Positions 34,720 through 45,575 of a stretch of DNA of 64,000 bases are shown here, piece by piece. The stretch covers positions 159,570,878 to 159,634,877 of the forward strand of contig NC_035446.2 of the NCBI RefSeq assembly GCF_002127325.2, in the 5' to 3' direction. The stretch is from Helianthus annuus (Eukaryota > Streptophyta > Magnoliopsida > Asterales > Asteraceae). Position 1 is the stretch's first letter, and every line of letters begins with the position of its first letter. A program made the position numbers and the translations under genes. Below the pieces are notes generated by a model. It did not search any database. It saw only the letters and a program-made list of their open reading frames with translations, and had not been told where the DNA came from.

Positions 34720-36234
34720 TTATTATTATTAGATAAAGCAGATTATATATGGTATTAAATCAAAAACAGTAATACAATTATGAGCATTATTACAAAATAT
34801 AAATTCAGCATTTTTTAACAATATTATTAATAAAAATCAGATTTATTATTATTAAACTATTTTATTCAGAAATAATTCTTAATATATTAATAAATTTTAC
34901 TAATATTCTGAATTTATATTATTATTTTTATTTTCAGAATTATTATCATTTCAAATGTTAATCAAAATTATTATTATTATTGTTAAGATAATATTATCAT
35001 AATTATTATCATTATTAGAATTTCATAATTATTATCATTATTAGAATTTTATAATTATTATCATTATTAGAATTTTTAGTATTATCATTGTTACTATATT
35101 ATTTTCAAAATAATAAATTCAGTTACTATTATTATTATTAGAATCAGAATTTATATTATTATTATTTTTATCATTATTACTAAATCAGTATTGTTATTAT
35201 GAATATATATATTTTTAATTACAAATATAAATCTTAGAAATTACCATAATTAATGTTATCTTAAAATAAAATTAATATAGGGACTAATTATTTTATCAAG
35301 TAATAACATAAAGGCAAACGTCATAAAAATCAGTCATGTTATTTATCACCATATGTACTATTAGTATTTCACCCTAATATTATTATTTATACATTTAATA
35401 AACGCTATTATTTATTTCCCACTAAAATCCCGTCAACATTCTTAACATAGGGTAAATCTCTTGACTTGTTGCAACCCTTTTGGATTCAATCCTTTTCTTT
35501 ACCAAGAAACACGCAACGCAATCAAAGGTGAGTATACATGACCCATTTTCGTTTTACACTTTTGGGTGCAATATGTATTCTATATCAAACAACACAATCA
35601 AATCAAACATTTATGCACACTATATCCATACTCCATGTGATACATTTTAATCATGTTAGACATGTTATGCTACTGTAAACACTCATGACTATGTGTTCAT
35701 TAACTTCGTACAAGCCTCCCCTAACAATGGTAGCGCTATAGGTTGAGAAACGCCCCTCTCGTTATATTAACGAGTATTGTTAGGTTAAACTATGCTAAAA
35801 CCACCCATACACTTTTGGGTTGGACACGTTAATTGTGTTAAACTTTGGTTTGGACATATAGAGTAACATCGTTTCGAGTATACTGTCAATATGATGTTGT
35901 ATTTCACATTTGGATATGAGCAACATTTTAAACACGTATTATGCTATGTATGAAAACTTGTATACTCGCCAACATGCTTTTGTTGATTTTATTTTAATAC
36001 ATATTGCAGGTTGAATGTTCAAGAATCAAGAAACAAGCTAGGATGGCATTAGAAACCCATTTTAGCAATTTACCATTTGTTTGAAATTATGTTTGAATAT
36101 TTGAGATTATGTATTTCTTTCAAGTTTTAATGAAATAAATTTAATTCATATTGTCACAATAGTGTCATGTTGTTTTGAACAATTTGTTCGTCTCATCCCG
36201 ATGTTTCCGCCATCGGTTGGGGTGTGACATCAAT

Positions 36235-36630
36235 GATAATTCATACCAACTCATTTCTTTTCCAACTGCTTTTTTTCTCCCCCTGATATTGGGAATGTTA
36301 ATCCACTGAGATGGATATCAATTAATTGAGTCGTAAATAAATATCTCGTGAAAGGCTCTATTCGTTATCATATATTCCCAACCATCTTTAAGGTCCCATC
36401 TTTGTGCGTAGTGGTGGATCATTTTCAACATGTACCGCACAACCAAAATCTTAGAAGGGACATCTTTGGTTGCTGACCAAAAACCAACTATAATAGGGAG
36501 AAACTATTACAACATGTTGGCTTGATGTGTATTAATGTTATTGCATGTAAAAGTACATGTACGCATATATAAACATAAACTTGCTCACATGATTAGTGGC
36601 TTTGCTATCAATCGTAGACGTTCAATAATC
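36235..36630 (-). pseudogene. Decayed copia segment between solo LTR and Sirevirus-like insertion
   Basis: It contains CTCCCCCTGATATTGGGAATG and other blocks seen in plant copia 3' regions. No open frame is present. It abuts the target copy ATTTT of the next element. Confidence 0.35.
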
Positions 36631-36635
36631 ATTTT

Positions 36636-37286
36636 TTTAGGTCCCTCTCGGAGGATCGAGAATAAACCTAAACCTTGTTATACTAACCCACCAGCGAGTG
36701 CGGAATCCAAGCTAGCAAGCAAACCGGGATGAATCAAGTATCAACACAAACACACAAGGGTTCACCGATTAACACAACTTGTATTAATGCAAATGAAGGT
36801 TTCGGTTACAAGCACAATGTTTACAAATCTAACTTGCAAACTCTCAAAGTGTGTGTGTGTGTTTTCTGGACAGAATGCTCTCAAGCTCTCTCGAAAGTCT
36901 CTATGTGAATCTGTCTAAGTGTCTGTCTAATGAACTCAACACACTGCATGGGTATTTATACCCAGCCCATGATGTCCAGTCCGAAGGATCCGATAGATGG
37001 TCCGAAGGATCATCTATCGATGACAATTCACTCGAAGGATCAGCAGGGACCTCGAAAGATCACCTTTCGAGGTCTAATCATTCGAAGCATATCTTTCGAT
37101 GAGATCGAAGGATCCACATCAACCTTCGATCTCTTATCCTTCAAGACAGAACATCTTTCAACATTTACCAACTGTTGTCCAAGTCAAACCGGAGGATGGT
37201 TGACTTGGTCAACTTACAACACTAAACAGGACATCGTTTACATCGTGACCGAATACAGACAAAGTACAGACACAAGTGCACCAACA
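36636..37286 (-). repeat. Sirevirus-like 3' LTR (element 1)
   Basis: On the minus strand it starts TGTTGGTGCAC. A TATA-like box (GGTATTTATACCC palindrome region, ~36951-36963) is present. Between ~36980 and 37145 lies a cluster of CGAAAGATC/CGAAGGATC motifs in both orientations. Confidence 0.93.
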
Positions 37287-37516
37287 AACTCCCCCTTGGC
37301 TGTAGCTTTGTCTTTATCTTCTATAGTTGTAGACTCGTCTCGAACTTCGATGGTCTTTGATTTTCGAGTTCTCAAAACTCTGATGTCCTTTCAAGTCGTC
37401 ATTGTCGGAGGATCTTCAAAGTCTTCACGTCTTGAAAGCAGAGAGTGTATCAACAAACTACCCGTATCATGTAGGAAGTGTGTTGACAAACTCCCCCTTA
37501 ACATAAACTCCCCCTT
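37287..37516 (-). other. Polypurine tract of element 1 and two upstream copies
   Basis: The polypurine tract adjoining the LTR is, on the plus strand, AACTCCCCCTTGG (37287-37299). Near-copies ACAAACTCCCCCTTA (to 37500) and TAAACTCCCCCTTGA (37504-37517) follow within 230 bp. Multiplied polypurine tracts are known in Sireviruses. Confidence 0.75.
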
Positions 37517-39170
37517 GAGTTATGCTCGCGAAACACTTTATCTTTATGAAGTGAGATCCTTGTGGTGTTGATGATGTCCAGCGGCAACTCGATCATCTTC
37601 ATCTTTTGAGTGCCTTCTCGTCGTGTCTTCATTCCAAAGCTTGTCATCGACCATGTTCTCCTAGCCTTTAGAATCTGCACATGCAAGAAATCTAAACGCG
37701 TAATGAGAACAACTGCTTGGAATATAGTATAAGCAAATGACATACGAATGACCATGTCACAATCAAACACCGTCCGACAGTTTGAAAGTTTAATAAATTT
37801 GTCAATTTTAGTTTTAACTTTCAAAACTTGCAAATTTTGACCGTTTATGAAGATTTAGTCAAATCGGTTTTCGTTCAGATTTCAGGTATCGAAGACTCGA
37901 GCTCCAACATCGTACGATCGAAAATAAAGTAGAAATAAAATCTTTTTGGCTTTTATGAAGTTTATATTAAAACACACCTAAAATCTTTTTGGTATTTTTG
38001 AATTTAAAAGACAACAATTTAAAATCCTTTGAGTGTTATCAAACGACATCACCGCTAATGTCGTGCTGATATGCACCAAACGACGAAACTGTTTAAAAGA
38101 AAAACAATAAAAGTTAAACAGTAAATAAATATATACAGACATTCTTTTTGTGAGTTTCGAGGGTAAGAGAATCATATCAGTGTACGGTCATGCCAAAACA
38201 CTCTTGTTGTTCAGTTAGTTAACATTAAAATAAGCATCCTATAACAATTATCGGTATTGGTGTCCACTTAAGCTCAACTTATCAGATGTAATCATGGTTA
38301 GAGGATACGTTAATGTATAATTTATACTTACCGACCGGTGTTCATCCACATCACGACACATTCCCGTATCAAGGTATGCACGAGGGATCATCTTACCGGT
38401 GAGTATACCGATTATCATCTGTTTGACCGTATAAGCTGTGAGATACTCACTTATTTTGATTTGAAAACAAGCCCTATGTGATATAATCACTTATTGATGA
38501 GGAACTTGATTTTCATATGCATGAGGGCACAGGTGCAAGTCCGTGAACAGGTCAGTACTTCCGTACAGCAGAGAGACGAACTTGACACCCGGATAAATGT
38601 GATATATTATCACTTATTTGATTTGGACATGTGATTGTTTATCACTTATTGAGGTCGAATGCAGTATGTAATATGTACACGTATGTATAGTATCATGGAA
38701 GATCTAGACTTGCGTCCCCGTTATTTTTCGGTAAAAGATACAACCATGATACCCAGATGATAAGCAGCATAAAGACCGAATATCTCAGAACCTCGGCAAT
38801 CTATCAAACGAAATTTCGGTACTAAGACCATATGCCAATGAATGGTTCCCACCTAGTCTTCAGTCAGTTTAAGATTTATATCACCCTGCACACTTTAAAA
38901 TGATTGTGAGCCTACCGATACATCTTATATAGAGCTGCTTATCGTTTTTCATTTAAGGTTTAAAGAGGTTTGGATAGACCACTGATGTACTATCATATTC
39001 TCTTTTTCTCGCCAGGAAAACTCATTTTTGATTTTCTATTATTTTTGTGTTTTTGAATTTTTCGATGTTTTTGGATTTTCAGATTTTTGGATTTACTCCC
39101 CCTAAAATCAACAAACTAAGACAAATTTAAAACACAAAGGTATTTACAAAAATGATTTTCCGATGTTGGT
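37517..39170. other. Region between pol and the 3' LTR of element 1; no clear ORF
   Basis: Some Sireviruses have an envelope-like ORF here. Only short frames occur, with no coiled-coil or transmembrane pattern that I can support. From 38446 to 38670 there are four imperfect palindromic repeats of the type ATGTGATATAATCACTTATT. Confidence 0.55.
38446..38670. repeat. Dispersed imperfect palindromes GTGATATAATCACTTATT
   Basis: Copies near 38446, 38476, 38597 and 38629 share (G)TGAT..(A)TATCACTTATT(G/T)GA. Each can form a short hairpin. They sit in the untranslated part downstream of pol. Confidence 0.6.
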
Positions 39171-42100
39171 TTACTCTTGCTTGACCTTAATGCCGTTTAC
39201 CAATAATAAAAAGTCAAATCTTGATTTGTCAAATGCTTTGGTAAATAAGTCGGCACATTGGTCATCGGTGTGGACCTTAACAACATCGATTAGCCTTTTC
39301 TCAAAGCAATCACGTATGAAGTGATATTTGATTTCGATGTGTTTGGTCTTTGAGTGCTGCGCAGGATTTCTAGTGATATCTAAAGCAGCAGAATTATCAA
39401 CGTAAATAGGAGTAGTTAGGAATTCAAAACCGTAGTCCCGCATTTGTTGTTGGATCCAAAGAACTTGGGAGCAACAACTTGAGGCAACAATGTATTCAGC
39501 TTCGCATGTTGATGTAGCAACGCACGTCTGCTTCTTGCACTGCCATGTGACTAGGCGATTTCCTAAAAACTGACATCCAGCCGTTGTGGATTTACCGTCG
39601 ATTTTGCATCCGCCAAAATCAGAATCACTGAAAGCTACCAATTCAAAGTTATTATCCCTAGGGTACCACAGACCGGTGTCAGGGTACGCCTTCAAATAAC
39701 GAAAAATCCTTTTGACAGCTGCAAGATGTGAGGCCTTCGGGTTAACTTGATATCTGGCTAGCAGGCACGTTGGGTACATTATATCTGGCCTTGATGCTGT
39801 GAGGTACATAAGAGATCCGATCATAGCGCGGTAGTTTGAAGGACTAACAGCTTCTCCCTTCAAATCTGGAGTAATTCCGTGATTAGTTGGCAATGGGGTA
39901 CCAATGGGCGTTGCATCAGACATCTGGAACCGGCTCAAGATGTCACCAACATATTTAGTCTGAGCGATGAATATCCCAGACTCAGTTTGTTGCACTTGTA
40001 GGCCCAAGAAGAAAGTCATTTCCCCCATAGCACTCATCTCGAATTTATCCTGCATAATGCGCTCGAATTCCCTACACAAGACATCATTAGTAGAACCAAA
40101 AATAATATCATCAACGTATACCTGTAGCAGAAGAAGATCTCCATCTTGTTCTTTGATGAAAAGAGTACAGTCGATAAGACCTCTACGAAAACCGTTCTCC
40201 AACAGATAGTGTGATAAGGTTGCATACCAAGCTCGCGGTGCTTGATGAAGACCATAGAGAGCTTTGTTGAGCAACCAAACCCGATCGGGATGGATAGGAT
40301 CTTCGAAACCTGGAGGCTGTTCGACGTATACCTCTTCTTCAACCACACCATGTAAAAATGCACTTTTCACGTCCATCTGATAAACCTTGAATCCTTTGAA
40401 GGACGCATAGGCTAGAAAGATTCGAATTGCTTCGAGACGTGCCACTGGTGCATAGACTTCGTTGTAGTCGATCCCTTCAATCTGACGAAAACCTTGAACG
40501 ACTAAACGTGCTTTGTTTCGGATAACAACTCCGCGGTCATCCTTTTTGCATTTAAACACCCAACGGGTACCAATCTTCTTGTATCCAGCAGGTTTCTCTA
40601 CTAGTTTCCAGACACCCAGCTTCTGGAATTGTTGCAGTTCTTCCTGCATTGCTTCAACCCAAGCGTTGTCTTTCAAGGCTTCTTTCCACGTTCTTGGTTC
40701 TTCCTGTGAGACATAACACGCGAAGGACCAATCGTTTTGTTGCCCGGATTCTCGAATAGCTGCATACAAGCCTGCATTGTTGTTATTTCGCAACATGTTT
40801 CTTGTTTGAACGCCACTTTGCACATTTCCAATGATGTTTTGTTGAGGATGGGTATTATGAATCCTTGTTTCTGGATTATCTGGAACTGGAACATTTATAC
40901 CCAGGTTGTTGAGATTAAGATCAACAACCAAATCAAGGCCCGGAATTGACGAAGAGGATGATGCAGTAGCCTCAGCTGTTCTATGGGCATCCACTGGAGG
41001 AGTACCCTCTGAAGTACCATGAACTGCTGTTGTTGGGGCTTCTTGATCTGCATCTACAAATTCATCATCCTCTGAAGATTCGTTCAATTCGTTTGCATCA
41101 TGAAAATCCTCATTGTTGAGAGTATTAATGTTCACCGAAGAAGATGGTTCTTGATTAACAAGAATTGGACGAACCACCGGTGAAACTGTTGCATTGTCAC
41201 TCTCGAAAAACATCCTAGCCGCAGCATTTTCTTCAACGGCTTCAACATTGATCGAATTGAAGAAGTCATCGTACTCAAACATCCAAGGTTGATCCGGATT
41301 TTTGACTGGCAAAGTGTGCCGTTGTACTCTGACCTCAGACCATTCCTCGACCCTTTTAGTCTCTAGATTCCAGACTCGTAAGTTAGGGGTGGCATACCCA
41401 AGAAAGTATCCATCAATTGCTTTTGCCCCAAACTTTCCATTAGGATCGATGATTGTGCATGGAGCTCCAAACGGTTCTAGATAAGACAAATCTGGTTTCC
41501 GTTTTTGAAGAAGCTCAAAGCAGGTCTTGTTGTGTCTTTTGACTGTAAGGACTCTGTTCAATGTATAACATGCAGTGGCCACAGCTTCAGTCCAGAATGG
41601 AATGGGTAGCTGCGACTCTACCAACATTGTCCTAGCAGTCTCGATCAATGTGCGGTTTTTACGTTCAGCGACACCATTCTGTTGAGGAGTATAAGCTGCA
41701 CTAAACTCATGAAGAATACCCTTTGAAGTGCAGAACTCCGTCATGGAATGATTTTTAAATTCAGTACCATTGTCGCTACGTATCCGCCTAACCTTCAACT
41801 TATACAAATTCTCAATCTGAATGATCAAGTTTTTGATGATGCCAAAGGTTTCACTCTTGTGTGCCATAAACGCCACCCAGGAAAATCTTGAATAGTCATC
41901 TGTAATCACGAGGCAGTATTGATCACCTCGAATACTCTTGTGCTTGACAGGACCGAATAAATCCATGTGCAATCGTTCAAGAGGAACTGCCACCGTGTTG
42001 ATTTTCTTTGTAGGGTGCTTCTTCTTTGTTTGCTTCCCTTTCTGGCACGAAACACAGACGTCTTGAAGATGGAAATTTTTGAGGGGAACACCATTCACCA

Positions 42101-42317
42101 ATTCATTTGAAACCAAATGATTCATTTTGCGTAAGTGAATGTGACCCATTCGTCTGTGCCAAGAGATAGTGTCTTTTTCTGTGGCTTTAGAAACGAAACA
42201 AGTTGCTTGTGCAGACGTAGTAATAGCTTGGCTCATGTCAAGGACGTACAAATCATTTATCCTTGGAGCCGACAAGAGAATCCATTCTTTTGGAATTTTG
42301 AAGCCGGGATTCAGCAC
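39171..42317 (-). CDS. Copia pol: integrase, reverse transcriptase, RNase H (element 1), 1,048 aa
   Basis: Domains in order: GAG-pre-integrase zinc region ([13 protein letters not shown] ... CVSCQKGKQ); integrase core with [21 protein letters not shown] and the Glu in [13 protein letters not shown]; a Ser/Asp/Glu-rich linker at roughly 390-480; reverse transcriptase ([43 protein letters not shown]) with an intact catalytic YVDD near residue 732; RNase H with SDSDFGG and TCEAEY; C-terminal [12 protein letters not shown]. The order integrase before reverse transcriptase defines Ty1/copia. The frame is open throughout. It is separated from the protease segment upstream by one in-frame TGA (42360-42362), where relatives usually have a cysteine codon (family expectation). 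The true polyprotein therefore starts far upstream; the first Met here is only the first after the stop. Confidence 0.93.
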   Translation of the reverse strand: MLNPGFKIPKEWILLSAPRINDLYVLDMSQAITTSAQATCFVSKATEKDTISWHRRMGHIHLRKMNHLVSNELVNGVPLKNFHLQDVCVSCQKGKQTKKKHPTKKINTVAVPLERLHMDLFGPVKHKSIRGDQYCLVITDDYSRFSWVAFMAHKSETFGIIKNLIIQIENLYKLKVRRIRSDNGTEFKNHSMTEFCTSKGILHEFSAAYTPQQNGVAERKNRTLIETARTMLVESQLPIPFWTEAVATACYTLNRVLTVKRHNKTCFELLQKRKPDLSYLEPFGAPCTIIDPNGKFGAKAIDGYFLGYATPNLRVWNLETKRVEEWSEVRVQRHTLPVKNPDQPWMFEYDDFFNSINVEAVEENAAARMFFESDNATVSPVVRPILVNQEPSSSVNINTLNNEDFHDANELNESSEDDEFVDADQEAPTTAVHGTSEGTPPVDAHRTAEATASSSSSIPGLDLVVDLNLNNLGINVPVPDNPETRIHNTHPQQNIIGNVQSGVQTRNMLRNNNNAGLYAAIRESGQQNDWSFACYVSQEEPRTWKEALKDNAWVEAMQEELQQFQKLGVWKLVEKPAGYKKIGTRWVFKCKKDDRGVVIRNKARLVVQGFRQIEGIDYNEVYAPVARLEAIRIFLAYASFKGFKVYQMDVKSAFLHGVVEEEVYVEQPPGFEDPIHPDRVWLLNKALYGLHQAPRAWYATLSHYLLENGFRRGLIDCTLFIKEQDGDLLLLQVYVDDIIFGSTNDVLCREFERIMQDKFEMSAMGEMTFFLGLQVQQTESGIFIAQTKYVGDILSRFQMSDATPIGTPLPTNHGITPDLKGEAVSPSNYRAMIGSLMYLTASRPDIMYPTCLLARYQVNPKASHLAAVKRIFRYLKAYPDTGLWYPRDNNFELVAFSDSDFGGCKIDGKSTTAGCQFLGNRLVTWQCKKQTCVATSTCEAEYIVASSCCSQVLWIQQQMRDYGFEFLTTPIYVDNSAALDITRNPAQHSKTKHIEIKYHFIRDCFEKRLIDVVKVHTDDQCADLFTKAFDKSRFDFLLLVNGIKVKQE

Positions 42318-42359
42318 ATAACATCCATTAGCATCAAAGTGTACTGAGAACTGCTTGTC

Positions 42360-42611
42360 TCAGATTTGAGAAACACCAAGAAGATTGTGATCAAGTTGTT
42401 GCACAAAGTTGATCTTGTCAAAGCTGACAATCCCATTGGATATCATTCCTTCACCCGTTATATATCCACCTTTATCTCCAGCAAAAGCAACATAACCTCC
42501 TCTAATAGATTTAACGTCGTAGAGAAGCTTCATGTCGCCTGTCATGTGCCTGGATGCCCCACTATCAACAATCCAATGACCACTGACAGTTCCTCCTGGA
42601 ACACCCTGCAC
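42360..42611 (-). pseudogene. Copia protease segment (element 1), between stop codons
   Basis: It contains the aspartic protease motif WIVDSGASRHMTG and the downstream GGYVAFAGDKGGYITGEG, and ends NLLGVSQI before a TGA. It is in the same frame as gag and pol. Upstream, within 36 bp, are three in-frame stops (starting with TAG at 42645-42647) separating it from gag. The GTG at 42611 is not a credible start. As the segment has no own initiation it can only be translated by readthrough or not at all. Confidence 0.85.
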
Positions 42612-42644
42612 ATGAACTCAAATGAATTAGTTGGAGATGGGGAC

Positions 42645-45566
42645 CTAAGCCATTGTGGTCTTGGGTCTTCCATTTTCATCAATGACAATAACTTCTTGTC
42701 TTTGATGGTTGGTGAATTGTGATGGTCCCCCTGATTCAGTAACCGATTTTGGTTTCCAGGTCTGTTTTGTTTTACCAGTGTCTTTCTTTAAAGTTTTAAC
42801 TTCTTGATTGTTTGAAGTTTTAGAATTGTCTGGTTTTACAGAAACAGCTTGTTTTTGAACTACATCGGTTTTAATTGCTTTTTCAATCTTCTTGACCTGT
42901 TGGCGTTTCTGTTTCTTTTCCCTTTCTTTTATAAGTCGGGGAGCTTGTTTTGTGGAAACAGATGGCTTACGGTCAGTCTTGCCACGGGGATCATCAACCT
43001 TTTCTTTCTGTTTATGAAGATATGGGCAGTTTCTAATAATATGCCCAATGGTTCCACACTCAAAACATGATCTTCGTTCAACAAACCCCGAAGAATCATG
43101 TGATCGTCTAACCGATGATGTTGAACTTTGTGAACCCGAGGTACTAGGCTGTGAACTGCTTGGTTCATTTCTTTTCTCAATAATAGCCTTTTTGACAAAA
43201 TCTAGGTTAGATTGATTTTCAAACTTTTCAATTTTGTCCGTTCCCGTCGATTTCACAAAGTTAACCTTTTTCTTCTTCTTTTGGTTCGACTTCTTTTCAG
43301 CTTGAGCCGGTGTTTTACCTTTGGGTTTGGTGTGATTTTGCTGTTTTGGCACTGTTGGTAATTTCTTGTTGCCAAATTGTTTTCGAATTTCAGCCTTAGG
43401 AATAGGAGGACACTGTGTAACTGTAACACGTGGTCCTGTCTTTCCCAAAAACTTACTTGTCGAATTTTCAAAGACTTTACAGATTAAGGATTGATTAACA
43501 TTCTTAATGGGAAAATCTTTGTCTGAGTAAATTTTATCATCACCAACTAGAGTGTACAGCAAATTCACACTCTCCGGCTCTTCTGCAGATGAGGACTCAG
43601 TTGCAATAGTCTTAGCGGGTTGTACAGGGGGATCACATAGAATGTGATTCTCGAGAGGTATGTCCTCATTTTTGGCTACCGCATCAGACTTTGCTGGGAC
43701 AGTATCATCAGATTCATCATCAGAAGAATCAGCATCCTCAATCACAACTGGAGGATCTTGATTCTGTTCAGCACTTACAAATGTATCTGCTGACACATCT
43801 GAATCTGAGGATACTTCCTTTTGGTATCCGAGCCCTGCAGCAAACTCTTTCACATCTAGAGGCACAGATGGTTCAAAGAATACCCTGTCCTCTTCGTCAG
43901 GCATGGCATCATAATTGTGTCTAACTGGTGGTGGACATTTCTTGTAGCCAATGCATGTGACATCCCTCTTTTCCTTTTGAACATCAATGATGTGATCCAA
44001 CACATAGCTAGAGCTCAAATAACTGTCTAGCTTAAGCTGGATCGCATCGCTTTCTGTTTTCACACAAGCCATCTCCTTTTGCATAATCTCAAGGCGAGAT
44101 ATATACAAATTAATATCAGTTTGTTTTCTTGAAACCATTTTTGTCAGTTCAGTTTTATCTTTCTTTAAAGTCTCAATTACTGACTTAAATTCTTTTTCAT
44201 GGTTTTCATAAAACATGTTGGCTTCTGTGCATTTTGAGAGATCCACAGTCAACTTCTGATTGTGGATGAATGTCACATCATATTTCTCTTGCAAAGCCTC
44301 ATGCTTGCTTTGCAAGTCACACCACTCAGCATTCAAGGTACTATGTTTGTCTTGCAAGTCAAACAAACTAGCTTGTAAAGCATCATGTTTGGCTTGCAAC
44401 TCAGACATGTTTCCTTCTAAATCAGCATACCTAGCATGCAACCTAGCACATTCATCACAATTAACAGCAGTGGGTTCATCGACACATACCTGACTTGATG
44501 AACCGTCGACATTAGCCATAAAGGCTGAATGGAGAGAAGACGAAGTATAAGCAGCTTGATCCACCAGAATAGATCTTCTTTGAGCTTCTGCTGCAGCTTC
44601 CTCCAAAAGTTCATCAATATCTGCATCGATTGTTGCATTTGATGTCTCACCCACATGATCATCACCAGAATTGGATGATTCTTTATCAACACTCCTACTG
44701 TATCCAGACGAATCTTCATCTTCAGACGATTCACCACCACTGGCAGAAGATTCTCCACCACTGGTGTGAACTAGCTTCTTCACAATCTGAGCAAAACATG
44801 CTGTTCCATCGGGAGCATCACCACCCAACTGGATTGACCAGTCACAACCTTCATCCACCTGAACCGCAAGTGCCCGGTTGGTTTGGTTGTTGACGGGTAC
44901 CAATGTACGATCATTGTTTCTGTTTTGCTGGTTGCCTTGATTTCTGAAGGGGTTTTGATTCCCATGTTGAGCTGGCTTTGTGCACTCCCTTTTAAAGTGA
45001 CCCCGTTCACCACAGTTGAAGCACTTTACAGCTTGTTTGTCGAACCCATACTTGGTGTCTCTCTTACTTTCCAAGCTGGTTCTGCCAGTACTTTCCATCC
45101 AATCCTTTGCTCTTCTCACAGCACTCGCAAAGGCCCACTTGATATCCATCAAGTCCATCTCTTCTTTATCAATCTGCCTGTAATCTTCTTGTGTCAGATT
45201 AATGTTGCCAATCTGACCTTCTATCAACCCACAGTACGCGCTCACTACAGTGTTAAGCAGCTCCATGTGTTCCTTAGCTACTTCTACACTAACTTTGGAA
45301 AAGCTTGAAGTGTCGAGTTGTACTGTACTTGGTTTTGATTGTTGACCAGCAGATGATGTTCCTCCATAACATGCACGTTGTGTTTGTGCAGGAGGAGGAG
45401 GAGGAGGTGGCTGTATTGGATTTCCATACATGTCTGTGGTGGGAGGTGGCTTAACAGGAACTTGCACCGGATTGCCATACATATCTGTACTTGTGACAAA
45501 AGCCGTTTGCAGAGGAGCATGTGGACCTGTTCTTGTAGACGAAGTATTGGAAGTTCCACAATACAT
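42645..45566 (-). CDS. Copia gag, C-terminal part with two distant zinc knuckles and a coiled coil (element 1), 973 aa
   Basis: This frame continues the 292 aa gag after a single in-frame stop. Near the start is a duplicated TDMYGNP motif and a proline run (27-60). A first CCHC knuckle CFNCGERGHFKREC is at 182-195. An acidic Ser/Asp/Glu region follows. A long heptad-like coiled coil (DLEGNMSELQAKHDALQASL to about MQKEMACVKTE) occupies roughly 370-510. Further acidic and lysine-rich stretches come next, and a second CCHC knuckle CFECGTIGHIIRNC near residue 834. The end GRPKTTMA is where copia gag joins protease. Such an extended gag with coiled coil is typical of Sireviruses, whose gag is known to interact with host dynein light chain in one studied case (family knowledge). 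No interaction can be claimed here. Confidence 0.85.
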   Translation of the reverse strand: MYCGTSNTSSTRTGPHAPLQTAFVTSTDMYGNPVQVPVKPPPTTDMYGNPIQPPPPPPPAQTQRACYGGTSSAGQQSKPSTVQLDTSSFSKVSVEVAKEHMELLNTVVSAYCGLIEGQIGNINLTQEDYRQIDKEEMDLMDIKWAFASAVRRAKDWMESTGRTSLESKRDTKYGFDKQAVKCFNCGERGHFKRECTKPAQHGNQNPFRNQGNQQNRNNDRTLVPVNNQTNRALAVQVDEGCDWSIQLGGDAPDGTACFAQIVKKLVHTSGGESSASGGESSEDEDSSGYSRSVDKESSNSGDDHVGETSNATIDADIDELLEEAAAEAQRRSILVDQAAYTSSSLHSAFMANVDGSSSQVCVDEPTAVNCDECARLHARYADLEGNMSELQAKHDALQASLFDLQDKHSTLNAEWCDLQSKHEALQEKYDVTFIHNQKLTVDLSKCTEANMFYENHEKEFKSVIETLKKDKTELTKMVSRKQTDINLYISRLEIMQKEMACVKTESDAIQLKLDSYLSSSYVLDHIIDVQKEKRDVTCIGYKKCPPPVRHNYDAMPDEEDRVFFEPSVPLDVKEFAAGLGYQKEVSSDSDVSADTFVSAEQNQDPPVVIEDADSSDDESDDTVPAKSDAVAKNEDIPLENHILCDPPVQPAKTIATESSSAEEPESVNLLYTLVGDDKIYSDKDFPIKNVNQSLICKVFENSTSKFLGKTGPRVTVTQCPPIPKAEIRKQFGNKKLPTVPKQQNHTKPKGKTPAQAEKKSNQKKKKKVNFVKSTGTDKIEKFENQSNLDFVKKAIIEKRNEPSSSQPSTSGSQSSTSSVRRSHDSSGFVERRSCFECGTIGHIIRNCPYLHKQKEKVDDPRGKTDRKPSVSTKQAPRLIKEREKKQKRQQVKKIEKAIKTDVVQKQAVSVKPDNSKTSNNQEVKTLKKDTGKTKQTWKPKSVTESGGPSQFTNHQRQEVIVIDENGRPKTTMA

Positions 45567-45575
45567 TTCTGGATT

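Larger units (their letters stand above)
32189..36229 (+). mobile_element. Solo LTR, ~4.0 kb, with perfect 5 bp target duplication
   Basis: The segment starts TGTAACGCC and ends GGTGTGACA. It is flanked by TCAAT at 32184-32188 and 36230-36234. It has a TATA-like CTATATAAACC near 33093, followed by a plausible transcribed leader. There is no protein-coding domain. The unusual length comes partly from a nested Helitron (33557-34719) and from ATT-rich microsatellites. A GTGAGT donor near 35527 and a TTGCAG acceptor near 36008 could form an intron in an LTR-initiated transcript, which is speculative. Confidence 0.75.

Noticed and set aside
36851..37571. Plus-strand frames in the LTR of element 1 (also at 47466-47928)
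   Set aside because: They lie within the LTR on the antisense strand, are duplicated because the LTR is, and show no domain.
37517..39170. Envelope-like ORF of a Sirevirus
   Set aside because: No frame longer than ~110 codons and no coiled coil or membrane segment found.
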